From Leptodontidium sp. MPI-SDFR-AT-0119 (taxonomy: Eukaryota; Ascomycota; Leotiomycetes; Helotiales; Leptodontidiaceae): a DNA stretch of 64,000 nucleotides. The position numbers and the translations under genes were made by a program. The notes under the pieces were generated by a model, which saw nothing but the letters and a program-made list of their open reading frames with translations, was not told the origin of the DNA and searched no databases. Shown here piece by piece: positions 1 through 11,874 of the stretch (positions within the stretch are counted from its first letter, which is position 1; each line of letters starts with the position of its first letter). The DNA lies in the NCBI GenBank assembly GCA_020726505.1, contig JAHLEZ010000018.1, forward strand, positions 1,550,001-1,614,000, read 5' to 3'.

Positions 1-119
1 GACGCGTGTAACTTTTTTCTAATCATGGCACTTTCTTTGTCTTCAATTTTGGTTCTATCTTGCTGTTGAAGAATATTTTGAAGCTTCTGATATCAAATCT
101 CTTATCAATCAGCTTCGAA

Positions 120-2143
120 ATGGCACGGGCAGCATCAACAACGAAGTCGAATCCTTTGGCGCAACGGCATACGAGCGTTGTGTGTCCCTTTCCACCACGA
201 GATCCACGACCAATCCTCCCTCCCATACCTCAATGGAAGAAAGTGCATGACACGCCAGAAGCCCAAAAGTCATTGAAGAGGCCAAGGGAATCGATTGAGC
301 TTGTGAACCAGAGGTACGTTTGCCACCCCGGCAACAGCATATCACAGTCTCTTACTTGCGCAGTGGACAGAAGGAAATAGTTCGGCAGAGCAGGATCATA
401 CCCCCTTCTCCAAGATATTCGAATCCAAAACGGCAGACAAGATCTCTTGATCCGCCTCCCCGCGTCCAGCAGGTCAAAATCGTACCTCCACCCTTAACAC
501 ACAAGAGTCAGCCAGACGAGAGCAGGGGAGAAGAGGTGTACGAGAAATGGTCCCCTAAACGTCTTCGATCTCGAGAACCCAGGAAGACAAGATTGAGGCA
601 GTATGTGGACTCCGATGACAGCATGGACGATTTGGACGAGAGCTCAGAGGACGAAGGCAGCGTGGAAGCGGAACCGGCAGAGGGGAAAGAGTATGACGTC
701 GAAGGCATAGATGGCGAGAGGATTGCGCCAGGTACACATGAATACTGGATTCGTTGGGTGGGCTATGTGGAGCGGACTTGGACTGCGTCCATTGACTGCT
801 TCTGCCCGGATTTGACAGCGGAGATGCGTGCTGTTCAAGGTGCAGATTTGGATGCTGCTCGATCTGCAGGGAGGAAAGAAGAAGTGGCGATGTTGGAGCA
901 ATTGAGAGACGCTGCACGAACCGAAGCACAGAGCTTCGATGGAGACAGTACCTGTCGGGCTCCAAAGTCTAGGAAGACGAGAAACAAAAGGAACGGCCGA
1001 TTTCAATCAACCCGATCTCAGTCAGTTGCGGATAGTATTGCAAGCTCTGATTCTTTAGACGAGGACGAAGTTAAGAACGAACCTGATATGCCGCGAGATG
1101 CTAGGGCGAACACCGCATGGCGGAGACTTGGCTCTGCTGAGCGCGAGCAAGCAAATGACACCAGATATATCGCTTGGTTCCGCTCGAAACCAATTGATGT
1201 CGACGCTCTCATGGAAAATGACAAACAAGCCGGCCCGACGACCGCTGTTGAAGTTGTGGAAGCGTGGAGAGCGGCCACGTCGAGTGACGGCTCGGAGTCA
1301 GTAGGTGAGGGATGGCCCGGGGAGAAAGACGCTCAGGAGGAAGGAGGATTCGACCCAGAGAATAGTGTTAACATGCATCAAGCGGATATCCAGCAGCTCG
1401 GCAGTCCTAATCCTCTGCTTGAGCTAGGTTCAGATCCCCACGGGAACAGTCACCGCCAACACAACTATGTTGCTACATCCGACGTCAAGGTTCTGAACTG
1501 CACTGCTATCCATATGCCAAAGAAGTTCAGCAAAGACGCAGAAGTCATCGATGCGAACAAGGAAGCAGAAGAGATTGCCAGCAGCATTGCCCGAAAGAAC
1601 GCCCAACGTCAAGCGGTAGAGAAGGAGGTCCACATCATGCGCCAAAAATGGAAACAAGAGGATATGGCGGATGAAGACAACGATGCAGGAGAGCCTTCCA
1701 GAGCGACGGGTGTCACATACATCAAAGACGAACAAGACGAAGCCAACAAGTTGCGAGAACGTATCCTGAGAAGAAGAACATTGCAAGTTCTTGACAATGC
1801 ATTCGCCGCCACGGCTCCCAACATATCATCACTTCGTTCCTTGCAGTCAGCGACTCAACTCAACAGCGATACTAGTTTCTCAGCGGCGTCAGGCCCAGTT
1901 GACAACGCGAAGAAACTCAAAGCTGCCCGCGAGAAGGAATTGGTCGAGGCCGTCAGAAGGCAGAACACTAATATGCCACGTCTTCAATTGGACTCACAGA
2001 GTGCGAGATATGTGCAGGAAGTCGTGAGGCAGACGAGAGCTGTCCCCGCGCGAGTGGCTAGACAGGTGCAAGGTCAGATACTTTCGGGGATGCAGACGCG
2101 GAGCGGTATTATACAACGATTGGTTCCTACAATTGAGACTTAG
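120..2143 (+). CDS. Chromo-like domain protein, function unknown
   Basis: Two exons (120-313, 364-2143) joined by a 50-nt GT-AG intron give about 657 aa. The intron is inferred because the frame at 120 runs into the downstream long frame exactly across it. Around residues 174-215 (about 689-815) the segment EYWIRWVGY...TW resembles the core of a chromodomain, which in other proteins binds methylated histone tails, but the family match is only by eye. An acidic Ser/Asp/Glu stretch precedes it, and the C-terminal half is charged, coiled-coil-like and rich in Arg, Glu and Gln. A nuclear, chromatin-linked role is an inference. The start at 120 is the first ATG in frame; an upstream exon outside or near the window edge cannot be excluded. 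Confidence 0.65.
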
Positions 2144-3513
2144 ATAGCTGTTGTACTTGGAGGCTGATGGAGGTTGATGGAGTTGGATGAAATTAGATGA
2201 AATTAGATTTTGGTCTGGTCGTTCTAGGAGTTGTGAAGAAGCGTTGGATTAAATTGGAAGGCGCAGGGGGAGAAGTTCTACAAAGGGTACTCAGGTCAGC
2301 CAGGCAGATTGTTCAATGCTTTCCTTTATCTAAATTTCCATTTGGGGATTTGCCATAAGTGTTCTCTATTTTCCACCCACTTTGGTTTCTAGACAATTGG
2401 ATTAGATATGAGGACGAGCATCAACAAACATCCTTTCACGAACGCCGGTACTTGAGATGCTTACCATCAGCCAGCCATCTCTAAAGACGGGAATAAAACA
2501 AAAAAAAAATTCCCTAAAGGAGCAAAAGAGATAACACTCATCTATTAAGTTGCAAAAACTACGTTCAATTAATTGCAGGGTGCAAACAATTGAGGATTCA
2601 CACTAATTTTGGTCCACAACTTTTCTCATTCCTCACCACCACCCAGCGCAATCACATTTTCTTATGACCCCCCTTTTCTTGTCTCCAAACTCCTCAAAAC
2701 CCACTCGCCAATCCTCCAAGTTACAGCTTCGTTCGTTCCTTCTGATCTCCCTCCCCCGCTGTTCTGAATCCTGATGTTCCGATGTCCCTTGGTGAAACAG
2801 CTGACGGGGATCCCAAAACTGACTAGGCCGCTTTTCGGGCTTGGTCAAACATCGCAGAAACATTGGACGACGTCAGGACCTGGGAAGGGTGAGGAAGGAT
2901 TGTCTGGCTAATTGTGCGACATCTGAGGGGATTGGATGGCAGGAGTCAGTCGCAATGTTCATGTCAATTAGTGTTAACTTTTTCTTTTTAGTTAGGGTTT
3001 TGGTTTAGATCGCCTAATGTTTGATTGGAGAGTCAACTTTGACACTGACAGTGAGTGAGACTGTTGCAGTCAGCTCAACTCTGACATCTAAATCTGATAG
3101 ATGTCAATGCCATCTGAATTGATCCCAAATTCTACCTCACCATGTACAAATTCCATCTCTGAGATTCAACATAAACACAAAGTTCCATACCTCATTGTTA
3201 CGAGACTCCCTTCTCGCTTATCCTCCCCAACAAACACACGATTGTAGGATCTTCATTGAACAAAATGCGTACATACAAACCCCCGTCGTAGGAAATCTAC
3301 TGTACTCCCGTAATAAATAAAATTCAGCACCATCTACAACAAGAAAACACCCATGGGATCAACCCAACGAACGCCACCCCATGTCCCCCCATCCATCCGA
3401 CTGACTTAATGTCTCTGATTGCAATGTTCGGTCCTCTACCCACAGCCAACACAACCATTACATAACATCATGCTATCATACCCATCCATCCATTACCCCA
3501 GATCGCCATACCC
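2144..3513. other. Intergenic, no gene seen
   Basis: About 1.4 kb between two convergent genes. It is AT-rich with short direct repeats just after the upstream stop (GATGGAG/GATGAAATTA units near 2165-2210) and an A9 run near 2502. No open frame with coding character and no RNA gene was recognised; the two 3' UTRs probably occupy its ends. Confidence 0.5.
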
Positions 3514-5348
3514 CTAAGCAGCATTGCAAGCAGTCTGTTGAGCCGCACAGTCCGCAGTGGTGACACCCTTCAGCTTACCACCATTGACTGCATCAAAGCA
3601 CGCGTTGTTCTGGATATCACAGGATCTTTGCTTGGCGGCGGCCTCGTTCACGAACGTATTGCCATTCACTGCGAAAGGGCGTGACTTGTCACCAGAGTCC
3701 GTGACTGCTGGGGCCGCTCCTCCGAGGTTTTTGCTAGTTCCGGTTGTTGCCCCTGTTGTTGCTTGAGCGGAGGTCTGGGCAGGTGCTGGGGCAGAAGATG
3801 CGACTGACCCTTTACCGCCTTTCCCACCACCTTGGTTAGTAGCAGCCTTTGTGGCAGCGGCCGTTGCGGAAGTTGAAGCAGCAGAGCCTTGATAAACAAG
3901 TCAGCAATATGGACTTGATGCATCTGTAGGAGCGAGAAGGAATGGAGTGATGAGCTTCTGTGATGTTGGGGACATCCTCAGGATGAGTCGTCTTTCACTC
4001 CTCAAAGGAGAGGGTTGGTAAGCCCGTTTAAAACTCACTTGCTGCCGCATTTCCACCCCCAGTATTGGCATTACCGCCTGTTGCAGCCTTGCCTCCTCCG
4101 GCCGCGTTATTGCCTCCAGTGGCGGCATTATTACCTCCGGCATTGTTGTTGTTTCCTCCGGCAGCGGCGTTATTCCCTCCAGCAGCGGCGTTGTTGCCTC
4201 CCGCAGCATTACCTAGATAGTGGATTAGAATTCGTTATGACTGTATGGGAGGCTGCGAGCCGAAGCCGTAGGAAATAACTAACCGTTACCAGCACCAACA
4301 GTGAACTTCTGGCAATCATCCTGGGCACCTCTCTGGGCGACTGGCATGAGGACAGGTTGATGGTTGGAGGAAGAAGTCATGGAGCACACGCGGTAGTTGC
4401 CAGCGGGAAGACCACCAGTAACAGTGGCCGAGAGAAGACCATTTCCATTTCCGGCATCATTGACACCCTTGAAGAAGACGAAGGAGACTGGGTCGGGGGG
4501 CTGAGTTGGTGCAAGAGAGTTTCCGAGATCTTGGATGGTGAGATGGGTGTGTCCAATAATCTTGCCTGATCCGTCAAGATCTTGAGGAGCACTGTAGTAA
4601 GTCTCTTGCGCATTGGTAAAGGAACCAGCAGCGAGACCCTTGGTTTGGACAGAGACGGTGAAAGTCTGGTTTGGAGTGAGATCCTCCATTGGCTTGGGCG
4701 AGGTGATGATTCCGGTGATCATATTGGCGGTTGAGGGGATTTTGCCCATAACTATTCAGTGTTAACCAGCGCCCATCACACAGCAGTGGATCACTCACCA
4801 ATTCCGTTACATGATCCCGCCTTGACTTGGAGACCGTTGGTGAGAGTCTCGCCTTTGCAGAAGTTGATGAAATTGGCGGCGTCGCTAAAAATCGCTGTTC
4901 AGTATTACACACTCGAAAACGAAATGGAATCTCTCACGTTGCAGAGGCAGCTTGCCCGGCAGTGGGTACATCTTGACCATCCTGAGAGATTGTCAGTTAC
5001 AAGTTCCTTGATATCGGATTCGACTCAGCTGACCTTGTCCGAGTTCGCTTGGACAACACTGGCGTCGAGGCATGTGGCTCCTGTCGCAGCACCCGCATTA
5101 CCACCCGCATTGTTGTTGTTATTCCCTCCATTGTTGTTTGTCGCCGCTGCTGAGGTTGCTGCTGCGGCTTTAGCAGTTGTTGAGGCCTTTGCCTGGTTGT
5201 TCCCCCCTCGGTTTGCACCACCACCAAATCTGTTGTTCTGTCTTCGGACCAAACCAATCTGTCCTAGCCCATCGAACTCAGGAATGATAGCAGCTTCAGT
5301 CGCAATAGCGAGGCCAAGAATGGCGATTGAGACTTGTTGAAATAACAT
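3514..5348 (-). CDS. Mucin-like secreted protein with conserved fungal domain
   Basis: Six exons on the minus strand: 5348-5034, 4981-4938, 4884-4799, 4751-4284, 4212-4039, 3887-3514, giving about 486 aa. All five introns are GT-AG and keep frame. The N-terminus (MLFQQVSIAILGLAIATEA) is a signal peptide. An Asn/Gly/Ala-rich linker follows, then a conserved domain of about 230 aa (DKDGQ..VPTAGQAA, VMGKIPSTANM, SSNHQPVLMP) that I recognise from many fungal secreted proteins, often mislabelled 'ribosomal protein s17'. A second Gly/Asn/Ala/Thr repeat region leads to a C-terminal Cys module (FAVNGNTFVNEAAAKQRSC...CNAA) also common in fungal extracellular proteins. It is likely secreted and wall-associated or surface-exposed; no enzyme activity is known to me. 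The mismatch between '70S-like' database names and a secreted protein should be ignored. Confidence 0.88.
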
Positions 5349-8009
5349 GGTGGATTAGAATGTGATGTGAATGCTCGAAATCCGGAAATCTGGCTAGCGG
5401 AAAGGAACGTTTCTCGTTGATCTACAATCGAGGAAGTCAAGTCGAGTTTGGTGGAGTCGAAAAGGGGATGTTGTAGAATCGAAAGAGAGTGAGAAAGTAT
5501 GGCGCCAGTCCTACGAAACAGAAATTAAAAAAAGAGTGACGGGAGAGTGTACAGCACAGTAAGATACCAAACAATGCTGAGGAATGAATCTTTGCCAAGG
5601 AGGAGGACGGCCGAGTCTTATATACGATCTCCCTCGTCTGAAATGCGCTCGATCCTGGCCAGCTTGGCATAACACAGCAGAGCAGGGGCAGGGCATCTCG
5701 CTCAGGATTCCGGCCGAGCGTTCGAGGAACACTGGAACTGCACAGCCCTGCTGAAATTGAATCTCCACTGCGAAGGAGGGTCACTCCCACCGAACTTGGG
5801 TATGTTGAGCCCCTGGTTAAAGCCGTTTAGGTGTGTTTGGCCCCGCCGTGGTGCATCCAAACCCCATGGCCAGGGGCTTCCCGCGCCAAGCTGCGACATC
5901 AATGCTTCAAGTGTCGCTTATGGGCGGTTTCGTCTCAAAACAGGAGACAAGTTAAGCGACGACAGAGACAGGCAGGGCAGGACAGAGATGCGACAGCGGG
6001 CATCATCTCATCATCGGATCGAGCACTCGGTTCACCCATCCACTCACACTCGCACTCGCACTCCCATCACATAAGATAAGATGGGGCTCTCGCTGAAAAA
6101 GGCGGGATCAGTGTATCAGATGTCAACTTTAGATGAGGGTAGACCTGGCATCGCTGGATGCGCTATGAAGGAAGCATAATGGGTGGAGTTGTGCAACCAT
6201 ATGCACAAACCAACTAACTGAAAGAAGACCAAAAGATTCCACGTCGTGCAGACATCATAATGACCGAGTCCAGTGTAATACCTAGTAATACCAGTTTTAG
6301 CGTTTGGATAAAAGAGAAGCCTGCCGCAGTGCCACGAGACGAAGCATGGGATGCACCCAGCCGCTTGGGATCAAAACAAACTAAACAGATGCCAAAACAT
6401 GGTCTTCACATACCACGATTGATAGACGCATCGGGGTAGAATCATAGAGAATCATTTCTGTAAAGCTTGTACTCGTAACGATCTTGCCGCTCAATGATTC
6501 TACTCGTATTTCCCCTCATGGGTCCAGTAGTACTGCGCTTCACCTGCCTTTCTCGGCATCGAGCGAACTGTAGTCGCTGAGAAAGAAAATAAAGGATTGA
6601 GTCGGTGTTGCAACATTGTGATGGATGCTGGCAGTCGGCAAGCTCAGGGTGTCGCTGCGACAACTCCGTGAACTACGGAGGGGACAGACACTACGGCAGG
6701 CTGCGCTTACAGGCCTCCCACAGCGCCTCTTCCCTCGGACAACTTTGCCGAATCAAAACCAACACGGGAGGATAGAAGGGGAAATTGTTCGATATGCATT
6801 AAATGCAAGACCCTCTTATCGACGATACCACACCTGTACACGACTCAATGATAATCTCCTCTTGGCACACACGTTTCTGCATGTTTGTTCTCACTGCTTG
6901 GTACAGTACTCATGCACAACCTAGAGAGATGCGAATACTCGTGGATCCTATTGTCCATCAACTCTTGATTCCAGAAATCCTACGCAGCATCGCGGCTCCA
7001 GCTTCCTGAATCCCATACATCTGATCGCCTCGTGCCTCACAAGATGTTCCAAGAAAGCCAGCAGCCAATGAATAAGGTTAAGAGCAAGCTCACTTGACTT
7101 GGCACGAAACCTTCGAACCCATGAGCAAGAACCGCAGGAAGCGGATCGTGTGGATGTCGACGGATCGTCTGAAATGCTTGGCCTCCTCGGTAAAATCGTA
7201 AACGTCCAGGGCGGCCCCCTGAGAGTTGTTGCTGCCATCCAAAGAATGCCCCTCGCTTAGGACGCTTTGAAGATACCCTCACCCCTCTCCACACATAAAG
7301 CGTCTCACAACTTCGGACCAGCCACCCGAACATCGAGCAACCTGACAGAATAGGCCTAAGAGCCGGAGGTTAGTTTTCAAAGCATGAATGATGCCGCTGG
7401 CCGTGCACTGCCTGTGCCCAATCCGAGAGCTGTCAGTTGTCCGAGTCTATCCTAGTGTCGTCTGAGGCTCACCGCGGAGAGTTTGGAAATACTAGCTGAT
7501 TCAGGTGGAAAGTAAGCTTCTATTGTGGCGGGCGGCAGATCCTTGGAAGTGCAGAAACTATGCACGCGACGCTACAGGAGTGAAAAGAGAGCAAGAAGAG
7601 GGAGGAAGAAAAGCTTCAACTCGGTGGCGTTCAGCCATCCGAGAGACCAACCCCTCTGCTGGGCAACGGGTACTAGAAAGGCATGTGCCCTAGAAAAACT
7701 AATGCATTAAAATTCACAAAACAGTGAGAGTTGCTTCGAAAGACACCTTTCCACATTCCCAAAGTTACACCTTCATCCGATATCCCTTGATTGTGCCGCA
7801 GACCCGTTTGCGAGAACCCCCGGAGCTCCACCACATACCCACAGCATTAAGGACCCGAGATTCAGATGGCAGGTGCGATTCAAGATCAAGGAGTCCCTCG
7901 ATGTCATGAGGATGGCGATCATCCTTGCCTTCCCTCAGAATCAAGTCAAGCATGGAAGAGACGGCGATCAAGAGAAGTCTTGTATCAAAACCAGTGAAGC
8001 AAACAGCAA
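5349..8009. other. Long intergenic region, no supported gene
   Basis: About 2.7 kb between the start of the mucin-like gene and the 3' end of the next minus-strand gene. Only short frames of about 100 codons or less occur on either strand, with no domain, signal peptide or splice pattern I could support. A short CACTCG/CACTCA repeat sits at about 6045-6065. The part next to 5349 should hold the promoter of the mucin-like gene. Confidence 0.45.
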
Positions 8010-9271
8010 TTACAACCGGCCACCAAGCTTCTTCTCGTAGATGATTCGCTCCTGTCGGAAGTTAATGTTGATCGTTTCGTCCAAGATAGAAACGCCAAGA
8101 TGTGTCTTCTCCAGCCGTTTCCAAGCCTTCAAAGCCTTCTCCTTCCAAACTTGGTATTGTTTGTTTCGGTACTGGGAGAATGCTTTGGTCAGCGGGCGGG
8201 TACGGAGTCGGCGGCGTATCTTTTGAAGCTTCCATCTTGCTTCTCCGGCTTCGATGTATGCGTTCCACTTTTGTCGTCGGATTCTCTCAAGGGCTGCTCG
8301 GTATCGTGTGATCTCATTGAGTTCCTGTTGTACCCGCTGTTAGTAGATGCATACCTAAACGGCGAATGTTCGACTAGACTACTGACCTTAAAAGAAAGAG
8401 CACCGCCATGCCGATCTACCCGATAGATTTGCTTGATATTTGTTGGAAACCATCCAGGGAGATCTTCTGGCGCTGGGAATCCAGCGTGTCTCTTGGGTTT
8501 GATCTGCTCAGGATCGCGACCACGAGGATCTGATTCGCCAAGAGAGATGAGCTCTTCGTCATTTGACTCGTCCGGATCGGCTGACAGGTCGATGGCTTGA
8601 AGGTGACGCTTGGGTACCAAGGGTCGAGAGCCTCGAGAGAGTGTAGCTTGTGCGCCTTGGGTGATGATTGTCTCTTCGATGCTGCCATCTTCATCTGAGT
8701 CCAGGATGGCTGTCGATACTTTCTGCATCACCATATCATCGTCCGTTCCGCGCTCAGGGCGATCGACCATGACAACACTGTTGTCATACTCGGAGGTAGA
8801 CATGACCGAGGGTGAGAGGGTCGAGGCTTGGTCGACGACGGCACAAACAGACTGGATACTTTCTTTGGCAAGAGGGTCGGAACTCCGAGTATTGGCAAAG
8901 CTTCGTTCCAGTATCTCCTCATCGCTATCAGGCTCATCATCTGCGGACTTGGGAAGAATCTCAGGTTTCTTGACAAGCTGTGGGCTGACATTGGCAGGAA
9001 CCGGACTGTAGTGAGCTCGAGCAGATTTGAGACCTTCATTGTTGATAGGGACTGAACGGACAGGACTTGGAGTAGATGGGGCTGGGGCATCTTCTTGGGC
9101 AGGGGTTGGAGTCTGTTCGATGAGTTTGGCAGCCTTCTTGGCCTTACGCTTTTGTTTTCGCTCATACTTCCTCTTCTTCTTCTCAGCTTTGTGCAAGGCG
9201 ATCTCTTCGGGAGATCGATCTTGACTTCCGTTGGGACCTGGTTCCACGGTTTGCATGCACGTCGATGCCAT
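8010..9271 (-). CDS. Basic coiled-coil-like protein, function unknown
   Basis: Two exons (9271-8387, 8324-8010) around a 62-nt GT-AG intron with a CTAAC branch-like site, giving about 399 aa. The start is the first ATG (MASTCMQTVEPG) of a frame that is open further upstream without another ATG. Residues about 25-50 are a dense Lys/Arg/Glu helix (AEKKKRKYERKQKRKAKKAA), which could be a nuclear localisation signal. The middle is acidic and low in complexity (SDEEI, DSDEDGS). The end of exon 1 (FPAPEDLPGWFPTNIKQIYRVDR) and exon 2 form a compact Trp/Arg-rich helical segment (WNAYIEAGEARWKLQKIRRR) that looks like the conserved part. I do not recognise the family; a nuclear role is a guess from composition. 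Confidence 0.7.
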
Positions 9272-11097
9272 CTTGACTTCGTAATTTGTCTCCTTGGATA
9301 CGGTGTGGTGGTCACCAGGTACAAGATAGGTAGATGGAGTATATTTTAAAACGGGTGGAGGAGGAGAGGTACTCTGAGCGCGTGCTGATATTGACGCTGC
9401 CGTCCCTTTGAAGCGAAAGCTCAAAGGCGAACTTCAGGAGGGAGCTCTTGATGTTCGCTTGAAGCTCAGATGATAGCGATCTTAGTGTCAGACATCAAGC
9501 TTGAAGAGCTCAGGATTAAAATGGAAAATGATGCAGGGGGAAGGTTAAAGTATTGCCAGCTGCCATGTTTGCTGAGTTCAAGAAAGAACGACATGTCGTA
9601 ACATCACCATGAAGCTGGACAGGGATGAAAGAAATCCACCGGGATGGTGATGCTGCATAGCGGGAGCATACATGAGTTTCCGCTTAGAAGCATATGGGAT
9701 CGTTTAGTCATCTTGTCAGTATGCATCATATGTATGTTACTTGCGAAGGAATTGGACTTCGAGATATGGAAGTTGGAACAAAGTCGGATGAAAGTGGGAT
9801 GAGCCTGATCCTGCAGGTGAAATGTCCCTGCAGGTGAAATGTCCCAGCAGCCTCAGGCTCTAACACTCAATCTCGACGACTCCGTTTCGTAAGAACATCA
9901 CCGAATGGGCATCGAGAATAAACAACAGCACCCGCAAAGCATGAACATGGTATCTAGAGGCGTCCTGAGCCTCCCCTAGTTCTAGGCGCCATTTGCGAGC
10001 TCCGCCGCAAACCCTTGAAAGATTGGAGATCCAAGAAGACTACAGTGAACATCGATTTTCTCCATTGCCTCCTCAGAACCCCTTACCGGCTCCGAAATAC
10101 ACATCTGCGACCCCATAATAGATCGAAGGGCGATGTTGGAAGTCTGTGGTTTGAATTGAGCTACTGGAAGCAAGAAGGGGGCCCCTTTCTGGCTCTTCGA
10201 GACTTGACCTCTCTGCCAAAGTCCAACGGGTATCCACAAGCGGTTCTCCTCGATGCTGTCCAATTTCTCCTCTCACTCCGTATGACCGACAAATATCGCA
10301 CACACAAGATGCTTGAAGTTATTCGATGGAGTCATGTAGTCATGTCGTTTAGTACAAAGTCAAATGGCAGTGGGGAGTTCATGAGTTGTGCATGTTCGTC
10401 GAGAGTCCTACTCTAGCCCAAACATCGATACATCCAAGTTGCGGTGCTTAGCAGATGTTCAGCCTACCCCCAGCGATTTACACGGAAGTCACGATACTTT
10501 TTTAGGGCATTGTTCTCTGGTCCCTTGCCACATTCCGAACTGCCTCTTTAACTACCCTAACCGTCATTTGTACTCATATCAAACCCTCCTCATGCAGTGC
10601 CAGAGGACATGTACTTGTTCCTTCTGATAATAGAGTCTGACTGGGCCGTGTATTTGTATAGAGTTCCACTTATGCAGTTTTCTCTACGTAATGACGGGAA
10701 CGCGGAGAAAGTTTTCCATGATGTTGTGCGATGTAAATATTTCCGAGCGCTCTTCAGCGAGCTCGATTTGTGCCTACCTCAATCAATTCCATGATGAATA
10801 TTCTCACCATTACTCAGTAAGTGCCCACTATGAAAATGTTGTCAATTCACGAGACTATTCCGTGTGATGTTTGAAAGATGCTTACGAACGCAGGGGGCCG
10901 TGAATCACAATTGTCCCCTCGAGTGCTTTATCCATCAGATTGCAAGGCCGTTATTCCACGCTCTCTATTTATAGTCGCCCTGGTACAACATATATCCTTC
11001 TTTCAATATCATTCATACTCGTTGTACAAAAGGTGGGTCTAAAAGAATTTTCCTCGAGTATTTCAAGGCTCAATCCGCAATAAAAACAATCTTCAAG
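9272..11097. other. Intergenic, divergent promoter region
   Basis: About 1.8 kb between two divergently oriented genes. It holds a perfect 17-bp tandem duplication at 9811-9844. Frames up to about 130 codons exist (for example 10015-10416 on the plus strand) but begin without an ATG or show no coding pattern. The ends should carry the promoters of both flanking genes. Confidence 0.45.
9811..9844. repeat. 17-bp perfect tandem duplication
   Basis: The unit CTGCAGGTGAAATGTCC occurs twice head to tail (9811-9827 and 9828-9844). It lies about 540 bp upstream of the basic coiled-coil-like gene. It could be a duplicated regulatory site or a replication slip. Confidence 0.85.
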
Positions 11098-11751
11098 ATG
11101 TTTCTTGCCCCAGCGAACATGATCTCCCTCCTCATCACCGCCCTGATTCTCCTCATCAGCCCTCTGGTGACCGCTCATCCAGCAAATACCGAACTCTCAA
11201 CCTTTATCCATGGCTCTGCGGCCGCTGCTAAGCTCACTTCTCGTGGCATGAGGGAAATCGACTGTCCCCGCCTTCGACCAGCAACCACCGACAAGCACAT
11301 CTGCTATCTTGGTTTCCAGGCTTCAAAGCGCAACGACAATGTGGTCGTGGATCTTTCTGTCTGGAACCAGCAGTGCAACAAGCTAGGTTAGTGACTCACG
11401 TGCTCTGATATCCCATTTCCAATCATCTCGCCCATCATTCCTATAGGCTCTGACAATCTCATGCTGACATTTTTCGCTCCAGGTTACGCCACATTCGTCC
11501 CCCCTCGTGGACTGTTTGCTCTCCACTCAGATCTTCAATACGTCGTCATGGCTCAAGTTGGCACTCTGCGCTGGGACATTCCTCCTTTCCTTGATTATGC
11601 AGGCAGACACTTCAACGGTAAGGACGAAGATGGCGCCTGGGCATATCATTGCTATTATCCGCACGAGAACGAGCCACATTTTGAAGAGAATTTGCAGAAT
11701 ATGACTATCTTCTGCCTCGTTCCATTTGGATGTGAGTGGTGGGTTAATTAG
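11098..11751 (+). CDS. Small secreted cysteine-containing protein
   Basis: Exons 11098-11386 and 11483-11751 flank a 96-nt GT-AG intron (AAGCTAG/GTTAGTG...CTCCAG/GTTACGCC), giving about 185 aa. The N-terminus (MISLLITALILLISPLVTA after a short lead) is a hydrophobic signal peptide. The mature part has six Cys residues, consistent with a disulfide-bonded extracellular protein; I recognise no family. The 3' end is ambiguous. The model here ends at a TAG after CEWWVN. A good donor (GTGAGT at 11732) and acceptor (TTCCAG ending 11803) also allow a third exon 11804-11874 that replaces that tail with FPRVKFCGRS... Both versions keep six Cys. Expression of effector-like small proteins is often condition dependent, but nothing in the sequence shows it here. 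Confidence 0.7.
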
Positions 11752-11874
11752 CTTGGCTGAGTTAGTCGGTATTGGTTCTTTGGTTCCTTTCGGTGTTTTC
11801 CAGTTCCTCGGGTGAAGTTCTGCGGGCGATCTATTCTTCATGGGCCCAGCGACTTGACATGGTCCATTGATTAG

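Noticed and set aside
10015..10416. 133-codon frame in the 9.3-11.1 kb spacer
   Set aside because: No ATG near its start in a convincing context, no motif and no splice pattern.
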